DNA from: Methanocella_A sp963792125
Lineage (GTDB): Archaea; Halobacteriota; Methanocellia; Methanocellales; Methanocellaceae
Reading direction: 5' to 3'
Assembly: GCA_963792125.1 (NCBI GenBank)
Contig: CAWBVA010000012.1
Location: forward strand, 186,001-250,000
DNA: 64,000 nucleotides
Shown: one piece after another, positions 42,293 to 51,462 of the stretch
Layout of the letters: each line of letters opens with the position of its first letter
Position numbering within the stretch: position 1 is the first letter of the stretch
Notes under the pieces: generated by a model
Told to the model about the DNA's origin: nothing
The model's input: the letters and a program-made list of their open reading frames with translations, nothing else
Database searches by the model: none
Program-made: the position numbers and the translations under genes

Positions 42293-43471
42293 CTATTGTG
42301 ACGGGCCCCACTGCTTCAGGGCGCCGGCCAGCTCTTTGTGGGTCTGCGCGTACTCTTCGAGCGTCTTGTGCTCCTTCCACGCCTCTACGGCCTGGAACAT
42401 CGCTTTTACGCCCATGGTGGTGCCCTCCGGGTGCCCGTGGATGCCGCCGCCCGCCTGCAGGATGCAGTCGATGCCGTAGCAGTCCAGGTTAGCCCTGACT
42501 TTTTGCGGGTACAGACCTCCGGACGCGACCGGCCAGACGCGCCTGAAGTTGCCCCACGGCTTCCGCAGGATGTCCCGGGCCTCGTCGATCTCGCAGACAT
42601 TACGCTCCATCTTGCCTGCATAGGTGCCGATGTGCAGGTTGGTGCCGCCGCACATGCGTGTCAGCTTCGCGATGACGGGCATCGAGATGCCGAACGGCCC
42701 CCGGGTCAGCGCGCCGTGCATGGTACGGTGGATGTGGATTGGCACGCCTATCTTCACGTCGGTGAGCGCCTGCACCGCGGAGAAGCCAGCGGTCAGGATG
42801 TCCACCATGACCATGTTGGCGCCGAGGTCGACGGCGAGCTCGGCCCGATCGATGATCTGGTCTGCGCCGCATGTAACGTTCACAGCATAGAAGGTGAGCT
42901 TGCCGGTCTGATCGTAAATCCTGTTGAGCCGGTCCATGACCGCAGTCAGGCGTGCTTCCAGCGGGCAGAAGTCCTGATCGGTCAGCGTCTCGTCGTCCTT
43001 GATGAGGTCGAGGCCGCCCGTCGCCGCCTGCCCGGCCACTTCCGCGGTACGCTTCGGGTTGAGGCCGACCTTGGGCTTGATGATGGTGCCGACCAGCGGG
43101 CGATCGTACACGCCGAGCATCTTCCTGACGTCCTCGATGCCATACTCCGGGCCGGAATAATATTTTGCGAGCGGGTCGAAGTCCACGTCCATGAGCTTGC
43201 AGGCATTCAGGCCACCAAGACCGAACAGGTTGCCGGCGACGACGGAGAGTATCTGCGGCACGTTATCGGGCTCGAATATCTCCACGGGAAAGTCGATGAC
43301 GACCGTGTTGTTTTCCGCGCTGACGACCCTGCCGCCGAGCTTCTCATGGACCTCCTGCTCTGCAGGGACTTTAGTCCAAGTGCCCGTTGACTGCTCCGCC
43401 GCGATCTCCTTCGCGGCTTTCTCTATGGGCATGTCGCTCTCGACATAGTAAGTTGTGCGTACCATTACCAT
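42293..43471 (-). CDS. rbcL: Ribulose-bisphosphate carboxylase, form III (archaeal)
   Basis: About 392 residues from ATG 43471 (the frame extends upstream without support; 43465 also possible). It has active-site segments GTIIKPKVGL, GLDLIKDDETL (carbamylated Lys), the Lys loop in GTYAGKMERN, PVASGGLYP and GGGIHGHPEGT. Form III enzymes work in AMP/nucleoside breakdown or reductive pathways, converting ribulose-1,5-bisphosphate and CO2 to 3-phosphoglycerate. No phosphoribulokinase is here. The operon is single, flanked by hairpins on both sides. Confidence 0.93.
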   Translation of the reverse strand: MVMVRTTYYVESDMPIEKAAKEIAAEQSTGTWTKVPAEQEVHEKLGGRVVSAENNTVVIDFPVEIFEPDNVPQILSVVAGNLFGLGGLNACKLMDVDFDPLAKYYSGPEYGIEDVRKMLGVYDRPLVGTIIKPKVGLNPKRTAEVAGQAATGGLDLIKDDETLTDQDFCPLEARLTAVMDRLNRIYDQTGKLTFYAVNVTCGADQIIDRAELAVDLGANMVMVDILTAGFSAVQALTDVKIGVPIHIHRTMHGALTRGPFGISMPVIAKLTRMCGGTNLHIGTYAGKMERNVCEIDEARDILRKPWGNFRRVWPVASGGLYPQKVRANLDCYGIDCILQAGGGIHGHPEGTTMGVKAMFQAVEAWKEHKTLEEYAQTHKELAGALKQWGPSQ

Positions 43472-43523
43472 GATTAGAACCCAAGGGCAATTGGGTGTCC
43501 AATCATTAAATGTTTTCCCGAGC

Positions 43524-43635
43524 ATTGGACACAAAGGGCACTAAGGGCACGGATGATACAGGAGAATCAATGGCCATAATGTGCGAAGCCTATGCCCTCT
43601 GTGGCCTCGTGCCCTTAGTGCCCTTTGTGTCCAAT
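43524..43635. repeat. Perfect 28-base inverted repeat upstream of RuBisCO
   Basis: Arms at 43524-43551 and 43608-43635 are perfectly complementary over 28 bases (left arm begins ATTGGACACAAAGGGCACTA). The 56-base centre includes GAGAATCAATGGCCATAATG. The words GTGCCCTTAGTGCCC also occur near 12850. It lies between RuBisCO's start and the DRTGG-protein gene, where it could shape both transcripts. Confidence 0.8.
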
Positions 43636-43702
43636 GACCGAAGAAAATCTATAACGATTAAACATGTAGTAAAGGTTAAGTGACATTAAATCCTATAGAT
43701 AT

Positions 43703-43725
43703 GCGGGCTGCTCCTCATAGCCCGC
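43703..43725 (+). promoter_or_regulatory. 5' hairpin before the DRTGG gene
   Basis: GCGGGCT (43703-43709) pairs with AGCCCGC (43719-43725), with a nine-base loop, 10-22 bases before the start codons at 43736/43748. It may be a transcribed leader structure; without a U-tract it is not a typical terminator. Confidence 0.35.
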
Positions 43726-43747
43726 GAAAAAATGGATGGGAGAAACA

Positions 43748-44816
43748 ATGCGATCAGTACTTGTAAGCTCGACTGAGCTATATTCGGGCAAAAGCGCGCT
43801 GTGCATGGCGCTGGCGATGAAGCTCAAGGAAAATGAACTCAAAGTGGGCTACATGAAGCCCGTAGGGAACATCATCGTCGACATGAACGGCGAGCTGGTC
43901 GATGACGACGCGGTGAACATGAAGAAGATGCTGGGTCTCGACGAGACGCTGGACGAGGTATCGCCCATCCTGTTTACGCACCAGCTCCTCGAGGACGTGC
44001 TGGAGGGCAAGGACAAGCAGCTCGTGCCGAAGCTCCAGAAGACCTTCAAGCACGTGAGCCGGAACAAGGACGTCATGGTGCTGGAGGGTGCGGGAGACGT
44101 CAGCGGCAGCTCGGTACTCGGCCTCTCCGACTCCGAGGTGGCGAAGATGACCGGCAGTAAAATCCTGCTGGTCTCGAAGTACTGCGACGAATTCACAGTC
44201 GACCGGATCACCACATACCTCAAGCTATTATCGGATGACGTGGAGGTCCTCGGCATCATCTTCAACAACACCAGCATGGAGCGCATGAACTTCGTCAAGG
44301 AGAAAGTCGTGCCCTACTTCGAGCGGAAGGGAGTCAAGGTGCTTGGCGTCATACCCGCGGAACAAGGCTCTCCAGACCATCTCCGCGCGCGAGATCGCAG
44401 AAGGCCTGAACGGACAGGTGCTGGCAGGCAAGGGCAACATGGACGTGACAGTAGACAACATTGTCGTAGGCGCCATGGCCCCGGACAGCGCGATCAAGGT
44501 CTTCCGCCGGAAACACAACCGTGCCGTCATCACGGGTGGCGACCGGGCCGATCTACAGATGGCCGCCCTCGAGGTCCGCATGCGGATCATTATCCTGTCG
44601 GGCAATCTCTACCCTTCGGCGCCAGTGCTGGGCCGTGCGGAAGAGCTGGGCGTGCCTGTCATCCTGACACCGGACGACACGACGACACTGGTCGACCGGA
44701 TGGAGAAGCTCCTCCGCAGTGTCAGGGTCAAGAACGTCCAGAAGATCGACCTCATGAAGAACATGTTCGACGAAAATGTCGACACGGAAAAAATAATAAA
44801 GGCTCTTAGCCAGTAA
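43748..44816 (+). CDS. BioD-like/DRTGG-domain protein, frameshifted
   Basis: A ~355-residue protein of the phosphotransacetylase-like family. It has a P-loop NTPase part (LVSSTELYSGKSALCMALAMKL, with Walker A-like SGKSA; VLEGAGDVSG) followed by a DRTGG domain. The first frame runs to GVIPAE. From 44358 the correct continuation is in another frame: RNKALQTISAREIAEGLNGQV, ITGGDRADLQMAAL, LILTPDD-type end. Removing one G near 44357 joins them. The start ATG 43748 follows GGGAG; an upstream ATG 43736 is possible. Function unknown; perhaps a nucleotide sensor linked to CO2 metabolism (RuBisCO is divergent). Confidence 0.75.
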
Positions 44817-44847
44817 AATAAGGGGCTTTACAGCCTCCGTATTCTTT

Positions 44848-45664
44848 TTATTTCTTAATGACAACGTCGAGGCTGAAGTCCAGCCATTTCGCGTCCCTGG
44901 TCAGTGCCCCGAGCGATATGACATCCATGCCGGTGCGGGCATATTCGCCTATATTGTCGAGGGTGATGCCGCCGGATGACCTCAATGATGATGTGAGGGT
45001 TGATCTCCCTTACCTTTTTCACGCCTTCGGAATGAATTTTAGGCTTCATGTTATCGAACATGATGATGTCTACGCCCAGCTCTGCGGCTTTGATCGCGTC
45101 CTCGACCGATTCGACTTCGATCTCGATCTTCTTGGTAAAGCTGGCGGCCTTTTTCGCGGCAGCAATGGCGCCTTCCAGCCCCATGATCGCAATGTGATTG
45201 TCCTTGATCATGACGGCGGACGACAGGTCATACCGGTGCGCATCGCCGCCGCCCAGCTTGACGGCCTTCTTCTCGAACTTGCGGAAGCCCGGCGTTGTCT
45301 TCCGGGTGGCCGCGACCCGGACGCCCGGCGCTTTCGCCACACACCGTGCGGTCAGCGTGGCGATGCCGCTCATGCGGCCCAGGAAGTTCAGAGCCAGGCG
45401 CTCGGCGCGGAGGATGTCGGCAGCATTGCCGTTAATCACCAGCACGATATCGCCCTTTTTGACCGGCTGCCCGTCCTCCCGTTTCTTCTCTGCTTTCGTG
45501 CAGAAGTACCCGAAGACCTCGCAGGCTTCCTCGAGGCCTGCGAGTACGCCGTCCTCCTTGCAGACGATCCGGGCGTTTGCCGTTACCTGTGGCACGATCC
45601 CGGTCGAGTCGTCGTCTCTGCCCAGGTCTTCCGCTACGAAGCGTTCGAGCTCGAAGGCGAACAT
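44848..45664 (-). CDS. nadC: Nicotinate-nucleotide pyrophosphorylase (quinolinate PRTase), frameshifted
   Basis: About 272 residues once repaired. It has MFAFELERFVAEDLGRDD at the start (ATG 45664 with GGTGAG six bases upstream), ATRKTTPGFRKFEKKAV, GGGDAHRYDLSSAVMIKDNHI, and the frame ends wrongly after IIIEVIRR. An extra base near 44977 disrupts EVSGGITLDNIGEYA; the other frame continues to KWLDFSLDVVIKK and stop at 44848. The enzyme makes nicotinate mononucleotide from quinolinate and PRPP. It is divergent from nadX, so the pair is probably co-regulated. nadA is not seen. Confidence 0.88.
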
Positions 45665-45720
45665 TGTGATCTCACCGTAAATCATTTGAGCGATCAAGGT
45701 ATATGAGACCTGCGAGAAGA

Positions 45721-46533
45721 ATGTTCCGAATTGGCATTGTGGGCACAGGAGCTATCGGGAAGGAGATCGCCAGGGCGATCGACAACGGGACCGTTCCCGC
45801 TAAGCTCGAGGCGATCTGGGACCGGGACGAGCAGGAGGCGAAGGAGTTCGCCGCAACGCTCCGGTCGAAGCCTGAGGTACTGCCGCTGAAAGAGCTTGTC
45901 GAAGTCTCCAACTTCGTGGTCGAGGCCGCGTCGCAGTCGGCCGTACGCGAAGTAGCGATAGCGACGCTGTCACAGTCGCGCAGCCTCATGGTCATGAGCG
46001 TCGGGGCCTTTGCGGACAAAGAGCTTCTGGAGACCGTCAGGTCGCTGGCGAAACACCATCACTGCAGCATCTACGTGCCCTCGGGAGCGGTCTGCGGGCT
46101 GGACGGGGTCAAATCTGCCGCCGTCTGCAAGATCGACAGCGTCACGATCACCACACGCAAGCCCAAGGAAGGGCTGCGGGGCGCGCCGTTCATCGTGAAG
46201 AACAAGATAGATATCGACGCGATGACAGGGCCTACCGAGATATTCTCCGGCCCGGCTGCCGTAGCCATCAAGGAGTTCCCGGCCAACGTGAACGTAGCCG
46301 CATCACTCAGCCTTGTAGGCATAGGCTTCGAGCGAACGTTAGTAAGAGTAGTCGTCGACCCGACCATCAAGCGCAACATGCACGAGATCGTGGTCCGCGG
46401 AGAGTTCGGCGAACTGCGCACGGTCGTGGAAAACGTGCCCTCGAAGACGAACCCGAAGACCAGCTTCCTCGCAGCGCTGTCGGCTATAGCGACGCTGCGT
46501 CAGGTTTGCGAGCCTTTGAAGGTCGGCACTTAA
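45721..46533 (+). CDS. nadX: L-aspartate dehydrogenase
   Basis: 270 residues from ATG 45721 (MFRIGIVGTGAIGKEIARAI, Rossmann fold); ATG 45703 is an alternative. The family motifs are FVVEAASQSAVREVA, MVMSVGAFAD, PSGAVCGLDGVKSA, TGPTEIFSGPAAVAIKEFPANVNVAA, and the C-terminal SKTNPKTSFLAALSAIATLR. It oxidises L-aspartate with NAD(P) to iminoaspartate, replacing NadB. Gene start is ~38-56 bases from the nadC start on the other strand, leaving room only for overlapping promoters. Confidence 0.92.
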   Translation: MFRIGIVGTGAIGKEIARAIDNGTVPAKLEAIWDRDEQEAKEFAATLRSKPEVLPLKELVEVSNFVVEAASQSAVREVAIATLSQSRSLMVMSVGAFADKELLETVRSLAKHHHCSIYVPSGAVCGLDGVKSAAVCKIDSVTITTRKPKEGLRGAPFIVKNKIDIDAMTGPTEIFSGPAAVAIKEFPANVNVAASLSLVGIGFERTLVRVVVDPTIKRNMHEIVVRGEFGELRTVVENVPSKTNPKTSFLAALSAIATLRQVCEPLKVGT

Positions 46534-46574
46534 GCAATAATATTATATAATAGATAAATATATAATATTTTTAT

Positions 46575-46928
46575 ATGTCTCTGGATACCTACCTGCCGGC
46601 AGGCCGGGGACGATACCTTATCGAATCGGAGCCACAGTCTCCGGGCAGCCTGTACTATTTTATGCCCGAGAGCCGCGATCATCTTACGGTTGGCTTCGAA
46701 GTCGTCCGCCGGGATCGCTATGGCACGGCAGGATATACAGACGTAGTCGTCCATACGCCTGACCAGACGCCCTCATCGGTCGAAGAGGGAGAATATTCTG
46801 TTTTAGCGCCAGTCCGTGGCTGCCGGATAGTTGAACTTCGATCAGTCACAGGCGTCAGGAAAATTATAGCCTTCGGGCAGCCGGGGCTCGGTCGTTTCCG
46901 GTTCATGGCAGCGGAAGACGTTGAATAA
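46575..46928 (+). CDS. Hypothetical protein
   Basis: 117 residues, no Cys pairs other than one Cys, no TM segment. Beta-rich with GRGRYLIESEPQSPGSLYYF and GVRKIIAFGQPGLGRFRF at the two ends. An AT-rich TATA-like region (AATATATAATATT near 46555) sits about 20 bases before ATG 46575, so a near-leaderless message is likely. Not recognised as any family. It is followed by a 128-base gap before the lipoprotein gene. Confidence 0.5.
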   Translation: MSLDTYLPAGRGRYLIESEPQSPGSLYYFMPESRDHLTVGFEVVRRDRYGTAGYTDVVVHTPDQTPSSVEEGEYSVLAPVRGCRIVELRSVTGVRKIIAFGQPGLGRFRFMAAEDVE

Positions 46929-47056
46929 TCCCCGTGCACGAACGGTCTCTCGACAGGCCATCCTGTTTTAACCGTGGGTATATTATAAATATTTATATAA
47001 AAATAGTTTAATAAAAAATCAGTTAAGAGACAGGCACTATCTAAGGAGGAGAATCC

Positions 47057-47317
47057 ATGAACAGGAAATTCATAGCAATCGGCATCATAGCAGTCGTTGT
47101 AGCGATCGTAATGATAAGCGGCTGTACCAGCGGCCCCGCTACCAATGCGACCGTGAAACCATCGCCCATGCCCGTCGTGAACAAGACCATGACTAATGTC
47201 AGCGACGCAGGCATTGCGGGCAACAACACCACAATGCCTGTGGCAAACGCGATGCCGGCAGCAGGCAATAACACCACTAAGATGCCAGCCGTGAACAACA
47301 CTACGATGCCAAAGTAA
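47057..47317 (+). CDS. Small Asn/Thr/Pro-rich lipoprotein
   Basis: 86 residues. MNRKFIAIGIIAVVVAIVMIS then GCTSG is a lipobox signal with Cys 23 as anchor. The mature part repeats NNTTMP/VNNTTMP/NKTMTNVS-like sequences, which are potential N-glycosylation (N-x-S/T) sites. The start has GGAGG 8 bases upstream. A surface-exposed, probably glycosylated lipoprotein. Function unknown. Confidence 0.75.
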   Translation: MNRKFIAIGIIAVVVAIVMISGCTSGPATNATVKPSPMPVVNKTMTNVSDAGIAGNNTTMPVANAMPAAGNNTTKMPAVNNTTMPK

Positions 47318-47525
47318 TAATCGGGCCATTACAAAAAACATAAGCCTGCAAAGGCTCCATCACTTTTTTATTTTTAACTATTCTGCATTTCCGGGGATAT
47401 ATGCACCTGCTGTGACCAGGTCCTGGCCGGGTATATGATTATAAAAACAGTCGGGCAGGTCTATTGGCAGGCGGCCGCTCGCGCGCGCATGTGTACCCCC
47501 GGCATGCCCGACATTCGACTTATTT

Positions 47526-50357
47526 TCAGGCCCAGAACCGTTTTGTCCTGACGTAGTTACGTTCTTCCCTCAGGATGTCACGGTAGAAGTCCTCTTCGTC
47601 CTCGCGCAGCTTCCGTATGACCCGCGATGCGGTCTCCGGGCCCAGCCCGCGGGATGCCAGCGCGATCACCGCGCTCCGGCCATGGGACAGTACCAGGTTG
47701 CCGTTCCGGTACACACGCTTTACCCGGACACGGTCCGCCTCGCTGGCGATCTTATCATGCGTCCGGCCTTCCGGCCGGTTCGAAGCCTTCTTCACCAGGT
47801 CGATCTCTTCCTTCTCCCATGGCTTCAGGGCCGCCAGCATCCGCGAGCCGCAGACGGGACAGACGGGAACCTCTTCAACGTCCTTCACCTTGCGCTTCGA
47901 CGAATACTTCTGGCAGGTCAGGCAGAACATGATCACATGGTCGTTCATGATGCGCTCTTTCAGGGCCAGGATGATCGATCGGTCCGCTGTCTCCGGCGCC
48001 ATCAGCTCACGGCCGCCGGTGAAGCCTGCGCTGCCGATTGGACTGACGCGTCCTGAGACGAGCTTTATCTCTCCGCTCCTGATCATGTTCAGGGCCATCA
48101 CGGCGTTCTGCACGTCCAGCCGGTCGTGCAGGATTTCGTTGACCGCCTCGTTGTACATCGGGGTGCCCTCGAAGACCTGGAGCAGCTTCTCCATGCTGAT
48201 GCGCTCGTAGTCCACGTCCCGTGACAGCGCGCCGAACTTCCGGGCCACGTGCACCATCTTCCATTTCAGCAGGATGGTGTTCTTCAGCGTCCGCTCGATG
48301 ATAGGCTCGATGTACGTCGGCTCCAGCTCGTTGATCATCTTCAGGATGTCGGCCGCCCGGGTGCGTTTAGGCAGCTCGAGCTTGATGCGGTACGGGTCGA
48401 TCTCCATGGCCACGCCGCCGCCGAACCGCGAGGCGAGCAGGGCCGTCAGCACCCGGCCGAGGGTCTCGTTCACCTTGGTGCCGAAGCAGGCGTTTATGAC
48501 GATGGTCCGCTCCTCGTCCTCCACGGTGATGACCCGGTCGGTAGGTACCGGGAAGCCTCCGGCAGTCTGTTTGCGCACGTATGCCACGAACCGGCGGGCG
48601 GTGGCCTCGTCCGTCGGGTACCTGTCCATGAGGGACATTACGACCGCCTCATCCGAGGGGTTCTCCTCTACCATGCGCCGTACGGCGCCTACTTCCATGG
48701 CCACCCCGAAGGGCACGGGTATCTCTTCGCCGGTCCACGAGGGCACCTCGCCCTGCGGGTTCTCGATCGGCTCCACTCTTACCCGGTCCTCGGTGATCTC
48801 GACGATGCGCCACATGTCGCCTTTGGTGATGAAGATGGCTCCAAGCTCGGCGAAGTTGATCACGAACGCCTCGTCCAGCGTGCCGATCATCCGGCCGCTG
48901 ATCACGTCGTAGACATCATAGCGCTTCTCGTCCGGTATCATGGAGAGGTTCTCGTACATGTAAATCCGGGTCTTCGCCTTCCGCGCTATCATGCCTTCCT
49001 CGCTCAGGAAAATCAGCCGCTCTTCGACGAGCTGCTTCAGTACCGCATCGAACTCTTTGCGTGTCAGCTCCTTGAACGGGTAGGCTTTCCGCACGATCTC
49101 GAAGACGTTGTTCTCGCTTATGTCGCCGTACTCCAGCGCCATGGCGCAGACCTGGTTGGCGAGCACATCGTAAGACCGCTTGAACAGGTCTGTGTCCTCT
49201 ATCTGTCCATCGAATGCCCGGCGGCAGATGGCCCATGCTTCAGACGCGTCATCCTCATTGATCGCGATGATAGTGCCTTTGGAAGTCTCGCCTACACGGT
49301 GGCCCGCACGCCCCACACGCTGCAGGAGGCGGGAGACCTCGCGAGGCGACATGTACTGGATGACGTGGTCGATCTCGCCTATATCGATGCCCAGCTCCAT
49401 GGACGAGGTACAGACGAGCGTGTTCACCCGGCCTTCCTTGAACGAGTCCTCTGCCTCGATGCGGGCATCCTTAGACAGGGAGCCGTGATGGACGGCTATG
49501 GGCTCGTTCAACTTCTTGAACCTGGCGCCGATGGCCTCGGCCGACTGTCGCGTGTTGACGAACATCAGCGTGGACTTGTTCTTTTTGATAAGGGCGATCA
49601 TCGTCCGTATCTGTGCGGCGATGTCCGGGTCCGTCAGGAGCTTGCGGGCCAGGGGCTTATCCGAGTCGATGGTCTCGGGGTAGGTGACGTGGAAGTCCAG
49701 CGACTTAGCCACCGACACTTCGACGATCTGTACCTGCCGGTCAGAGCCGGAAAGGAACTTTGCGACCTCCTGCGGGCTGCCCACGGTCGCCGAAAGCCCG
49801 ACACGCCGGAACTCCGAGAACCGGGCCAGACGTTCGAGCGCGATGGCAAGCTGGGTGCCTCGCTTGGAGGACGCCAGCTCGTGCACCTCGTCGACCACGA
49901 CCAGGGCCAGCGAGCGGATGTTGTGCCGGATACGGCTGCCCATGAGCATGGCCTGCACCGTCTCCGGCGTGGTGATGAGCACGTCCGGCGGCTGCAATGC
50001 CTGCCGCCTGCGCTCGTGCTGCGTGGTGTCGCCGTGCCGGACCTCGATGGTGATGCCGAGCCGGTCCGACCACCACTTCATGCGCTTCAGCATGTCGCGG
50101 TTAAGTGCCCGCAGCGGCGTCACATAAAGCACGGATGTCCCCGCCCGGTCCTCCGGGCTCATCTTGAGCAGCATGTCAAAAGCAGGCAGCATCGCTGTCT
50201 CAGTCTTGCCAGTACCAGTAGGTGCGATGACTAAAGTATTGCTGCCGGAAAGGATGACCGGAAGGGCCTTCGCCTGCGTCTCCGTCGGCACGGTCATGCC
50301 GAGCTTAGAGAGCGCATCGCGTATCTTGGGGTCTAAAAGCTGGAAAACATTATCCAT
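47526..50357 (-). CDS. Lhr-type DEAD/DEAH-box helicase
   Basis: 943 residues. The two RecA domains carry VIAPTGTGKTETAMLPA (Walker A ~37-50), LVVVDEVHEL (DEVH), LSATVGS, SMELGIDIGEIDHVIQ (motif V) and LLQRVGRAGHR (motif VI). A winged-helix/Lhr core follows, then a C-terminal zinc-like Cys pair group CLTCQKYS, CPVCGSRML (~800-830). The length and the C-terminal Cys cluster fit archaeal large helicase-related (aLhr) enzymes that unwind nucleic acids in repair or RNA metabolism. It begins at ATG 50357, with GGTGAC upstream. Strong family call; exact substrate unknown. Confidence 0.92.
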   Translation of the reverse strand: MDNVFQLLDPKIRDALSKLGMTVPTETQAKALPVILSGSNTLVIAPTGTGKTETAMLPAFDMLLKMSPEDRAGTSVLYVTPLRALNRDMLKRMKWWSDRLGITIEVRHGDTTQHERRRQALQPPDVLITTPETVQAMLMGSRIRHNIRSLALVVVDEVHELASSKRGTQLAIALERLARFSEFRRVGLSATVGSPQEVAKFLSGSDRQVQIVEVSVAKSLDFHVTYPETIDSDKPLARKLLTDPDIAAQIRTMIALIKKNKSTLMFVNTRQSAEAIGARFKKLNEPIAVHHGSLSKDARIEAEDSFKEGRVNTLVCTSSMELGIDIGEIDHVIQYMSPREVSRLLQRVGRAGHRVGETSKGTIIAINEDDASEAWAICRRAFDGQIEDTDLFKRSYDVLANQVCAMALEYGDISENNVFEIVRKAYPFKELTRKEFDAVLKQLVEERLIFLSEEGMIARKAKTRIYMYENLSMIPDEKRYDVYDVISGRMIGTLDEAFVINFAELGAIFITKGDMWRIVEITEDRVRVEPIENPQGEVPSWTGEEIPVPFGVAMEVGAVRRMVEENPSDEAVVMSLMDRYPTDEATARRFVAYVRKQTAGGFPVPTDRVITVEDEERTIVINACFGTKVNETLGRVLTALLASRFGGGVAMEIDPYRIKLELPKRTRAADILKMINELEPTYIEPIIERTLKNTILLKWKMVHVARKFGALSRDVDYERISMEKLLQVFEGTPMYNEAVNEILHDRLDVQNAVMALNMIRSGEIKLVSGRVSPIGSAGFTGGRELMAPETADRSIILALKERIMNDHVIMFCLTCQKYSSKRKVKDVEEVPVCPVCGSRMLAALKPWEKEEIDLVKKASNRPEGRTHDKIASEADRVRVKRVYRNGNLVLSHGRSAVIALASRGLGPETASRVIRKLREDEEDFYRDILREERNYVRTKRFWA

Positions 50358-50583
50358 CTTCGTGTCACCTTAGATGCCATTTCATGTCATTAATCCTTTG
50401 TGGTTATCTCATCTGCCATCGTCGAATTCATAAGCCGTCTCTGGTTTTATTATGGAAAATAAGCCGCATTCTTACAATATCGGGCCTTCAAAGAGCATCA
50501 ATATCTGGTCGGTCATATACCAATCGCGATGTGACGCCTTTGCTACCAATATATCAGAGGTCTTGACCAGGACTATCAAATAT

Positions 50584-51192
50584 CAATCGCGGTGCGACGC
50601 CCATGCCTGCTGATGCTGCATGGGCTACTCCGGGTTTTTCAGGTGCTGCGCCGTCCGGGCCGCGCTCGCACCCTCGCGCAGGAAGCGGCCTGCGCTTCGC
50701 TGCGGCCACTTCACATCGCTTCGCAAGCGCTAAGCAACGCTGCCCTTCGGGCGCGCGTTCATTGCCCGGCCGCCTCCGCACCCCTCGCACGCCTGAAGGC
50801 GTGCTGCGGGGCCAAAGGCCAGAAAAACCCTCCGCGGACCGCGAGCGCAGCAAAGGCTATGCGTACCAGGACTAGTATTGGATCGATGCCAGTGCTATTA
50901 TGGTATGGGTAGTGTTTACTATTGCGGGTAAGGGTAGCGTGTGCTTCTCCGCGGAAGGCGGAGGGTTTTTTCGGCTTGCCCCGCAGCACGCGTAGCTGTG
51001 CGAGGGGTGTGGAGGTGGCGGGTGTGAAAAACGCTGCCCAGCGGGCGCGTTTTTCAGGGCTTGCAAAGGAGGCTCAACGAGCGATAGCGAGAAGGGCCGA
51101 CGAAGGTGCGAGCCCGTCCCCGACACCGGAGCACCGTAAAAACCCGGAGTAGCACATGCAGCATCAGCCTGCATGGGCGTCGCACCGCGATT
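50584..51192. repeat. Inverted pair of ~300-base GC-rich repeats
   Basis: The left arm from 50584 (CAATCGCGGTGCGACGCCCA, then TGCTGATGCTGCATG, CTACTCCGGGTTTTT) is matched in inverted, diverged form by the right arm ending at 51192 (AAAAACCCGGAGTAG, CATGCAGCATCAG, TGGGCGTCGCACCGCGATT). Matching segments continue inward (CACCCCTCGCAC, GTGCTGCGGGGC, AAAAACCCTCCGC). Short frames on both arms are alike only because the DNA is, so no protein is claimed. This and the tandem repeat below fill the gap 50358-51462 after the helicase gene. Confidence 0.7.
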
Positions 51193-51418
51193 AGAATGGA
51201 GAGTAATAGATATCAGTCATAGATTTTTTATAAAAGCAAGCACCGCGATTAGAATGGAGAGTAATAGATATCAGTCATAGATTTTTTATAAAAGCAAGCA
51301 CCGCGATTAGAATGGAGAGTAATAGATATCAGTCATAGATTTTTTATAAAAGCAAGCACCGCGATTAGAATGGAGAGTACCTGATATCGATTATTAGTTG
51401 TTTTCACAATAAGCAAGC
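51183..51418. repeat. 58-base tandem repeat, three full units and one diverged
   Basis: Units begin CACCGCGATTAGAATGGAGA at 51183, 51241, 51299 and 51357. The first three are identical over all 58 bases. The fourth keeps the first 23 bases and the last seven (AAGCAAG) but differs between. The start of the unit is also the end of the inverted arm at 51192. Identical 'spacers' make it a tandem repeat rather than a CRISPR array. Confidence 0.8.
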
Positions 51419-51462
51419 ATAGACGTCGCAAATAGATTCCAAAAATAGCGACCTGGATATGT

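Noticed and set aside
48249..50234. 661-codon open frame on the plus strand
   Set aside because: It is antisense to the Lhr helicase, which has complete helicase motifs; the composition His/Arg/Gly/Val-rich is typical of an antiparallel frame in GC-rich DNA.
50554..51174. Small Pro/Ser/His-rich proteins encoded in the inverted arms
   Set aside because: Similar translations on both arms follow from DNA similarity alone; there are no ribosome-binding sites and the frames are broken between the arms.
51183..51418. CRISPR array
   Set aside because: Three units are identical over their whole 58 bases, so there are no distinct spacers, and no cas gene is nearby.
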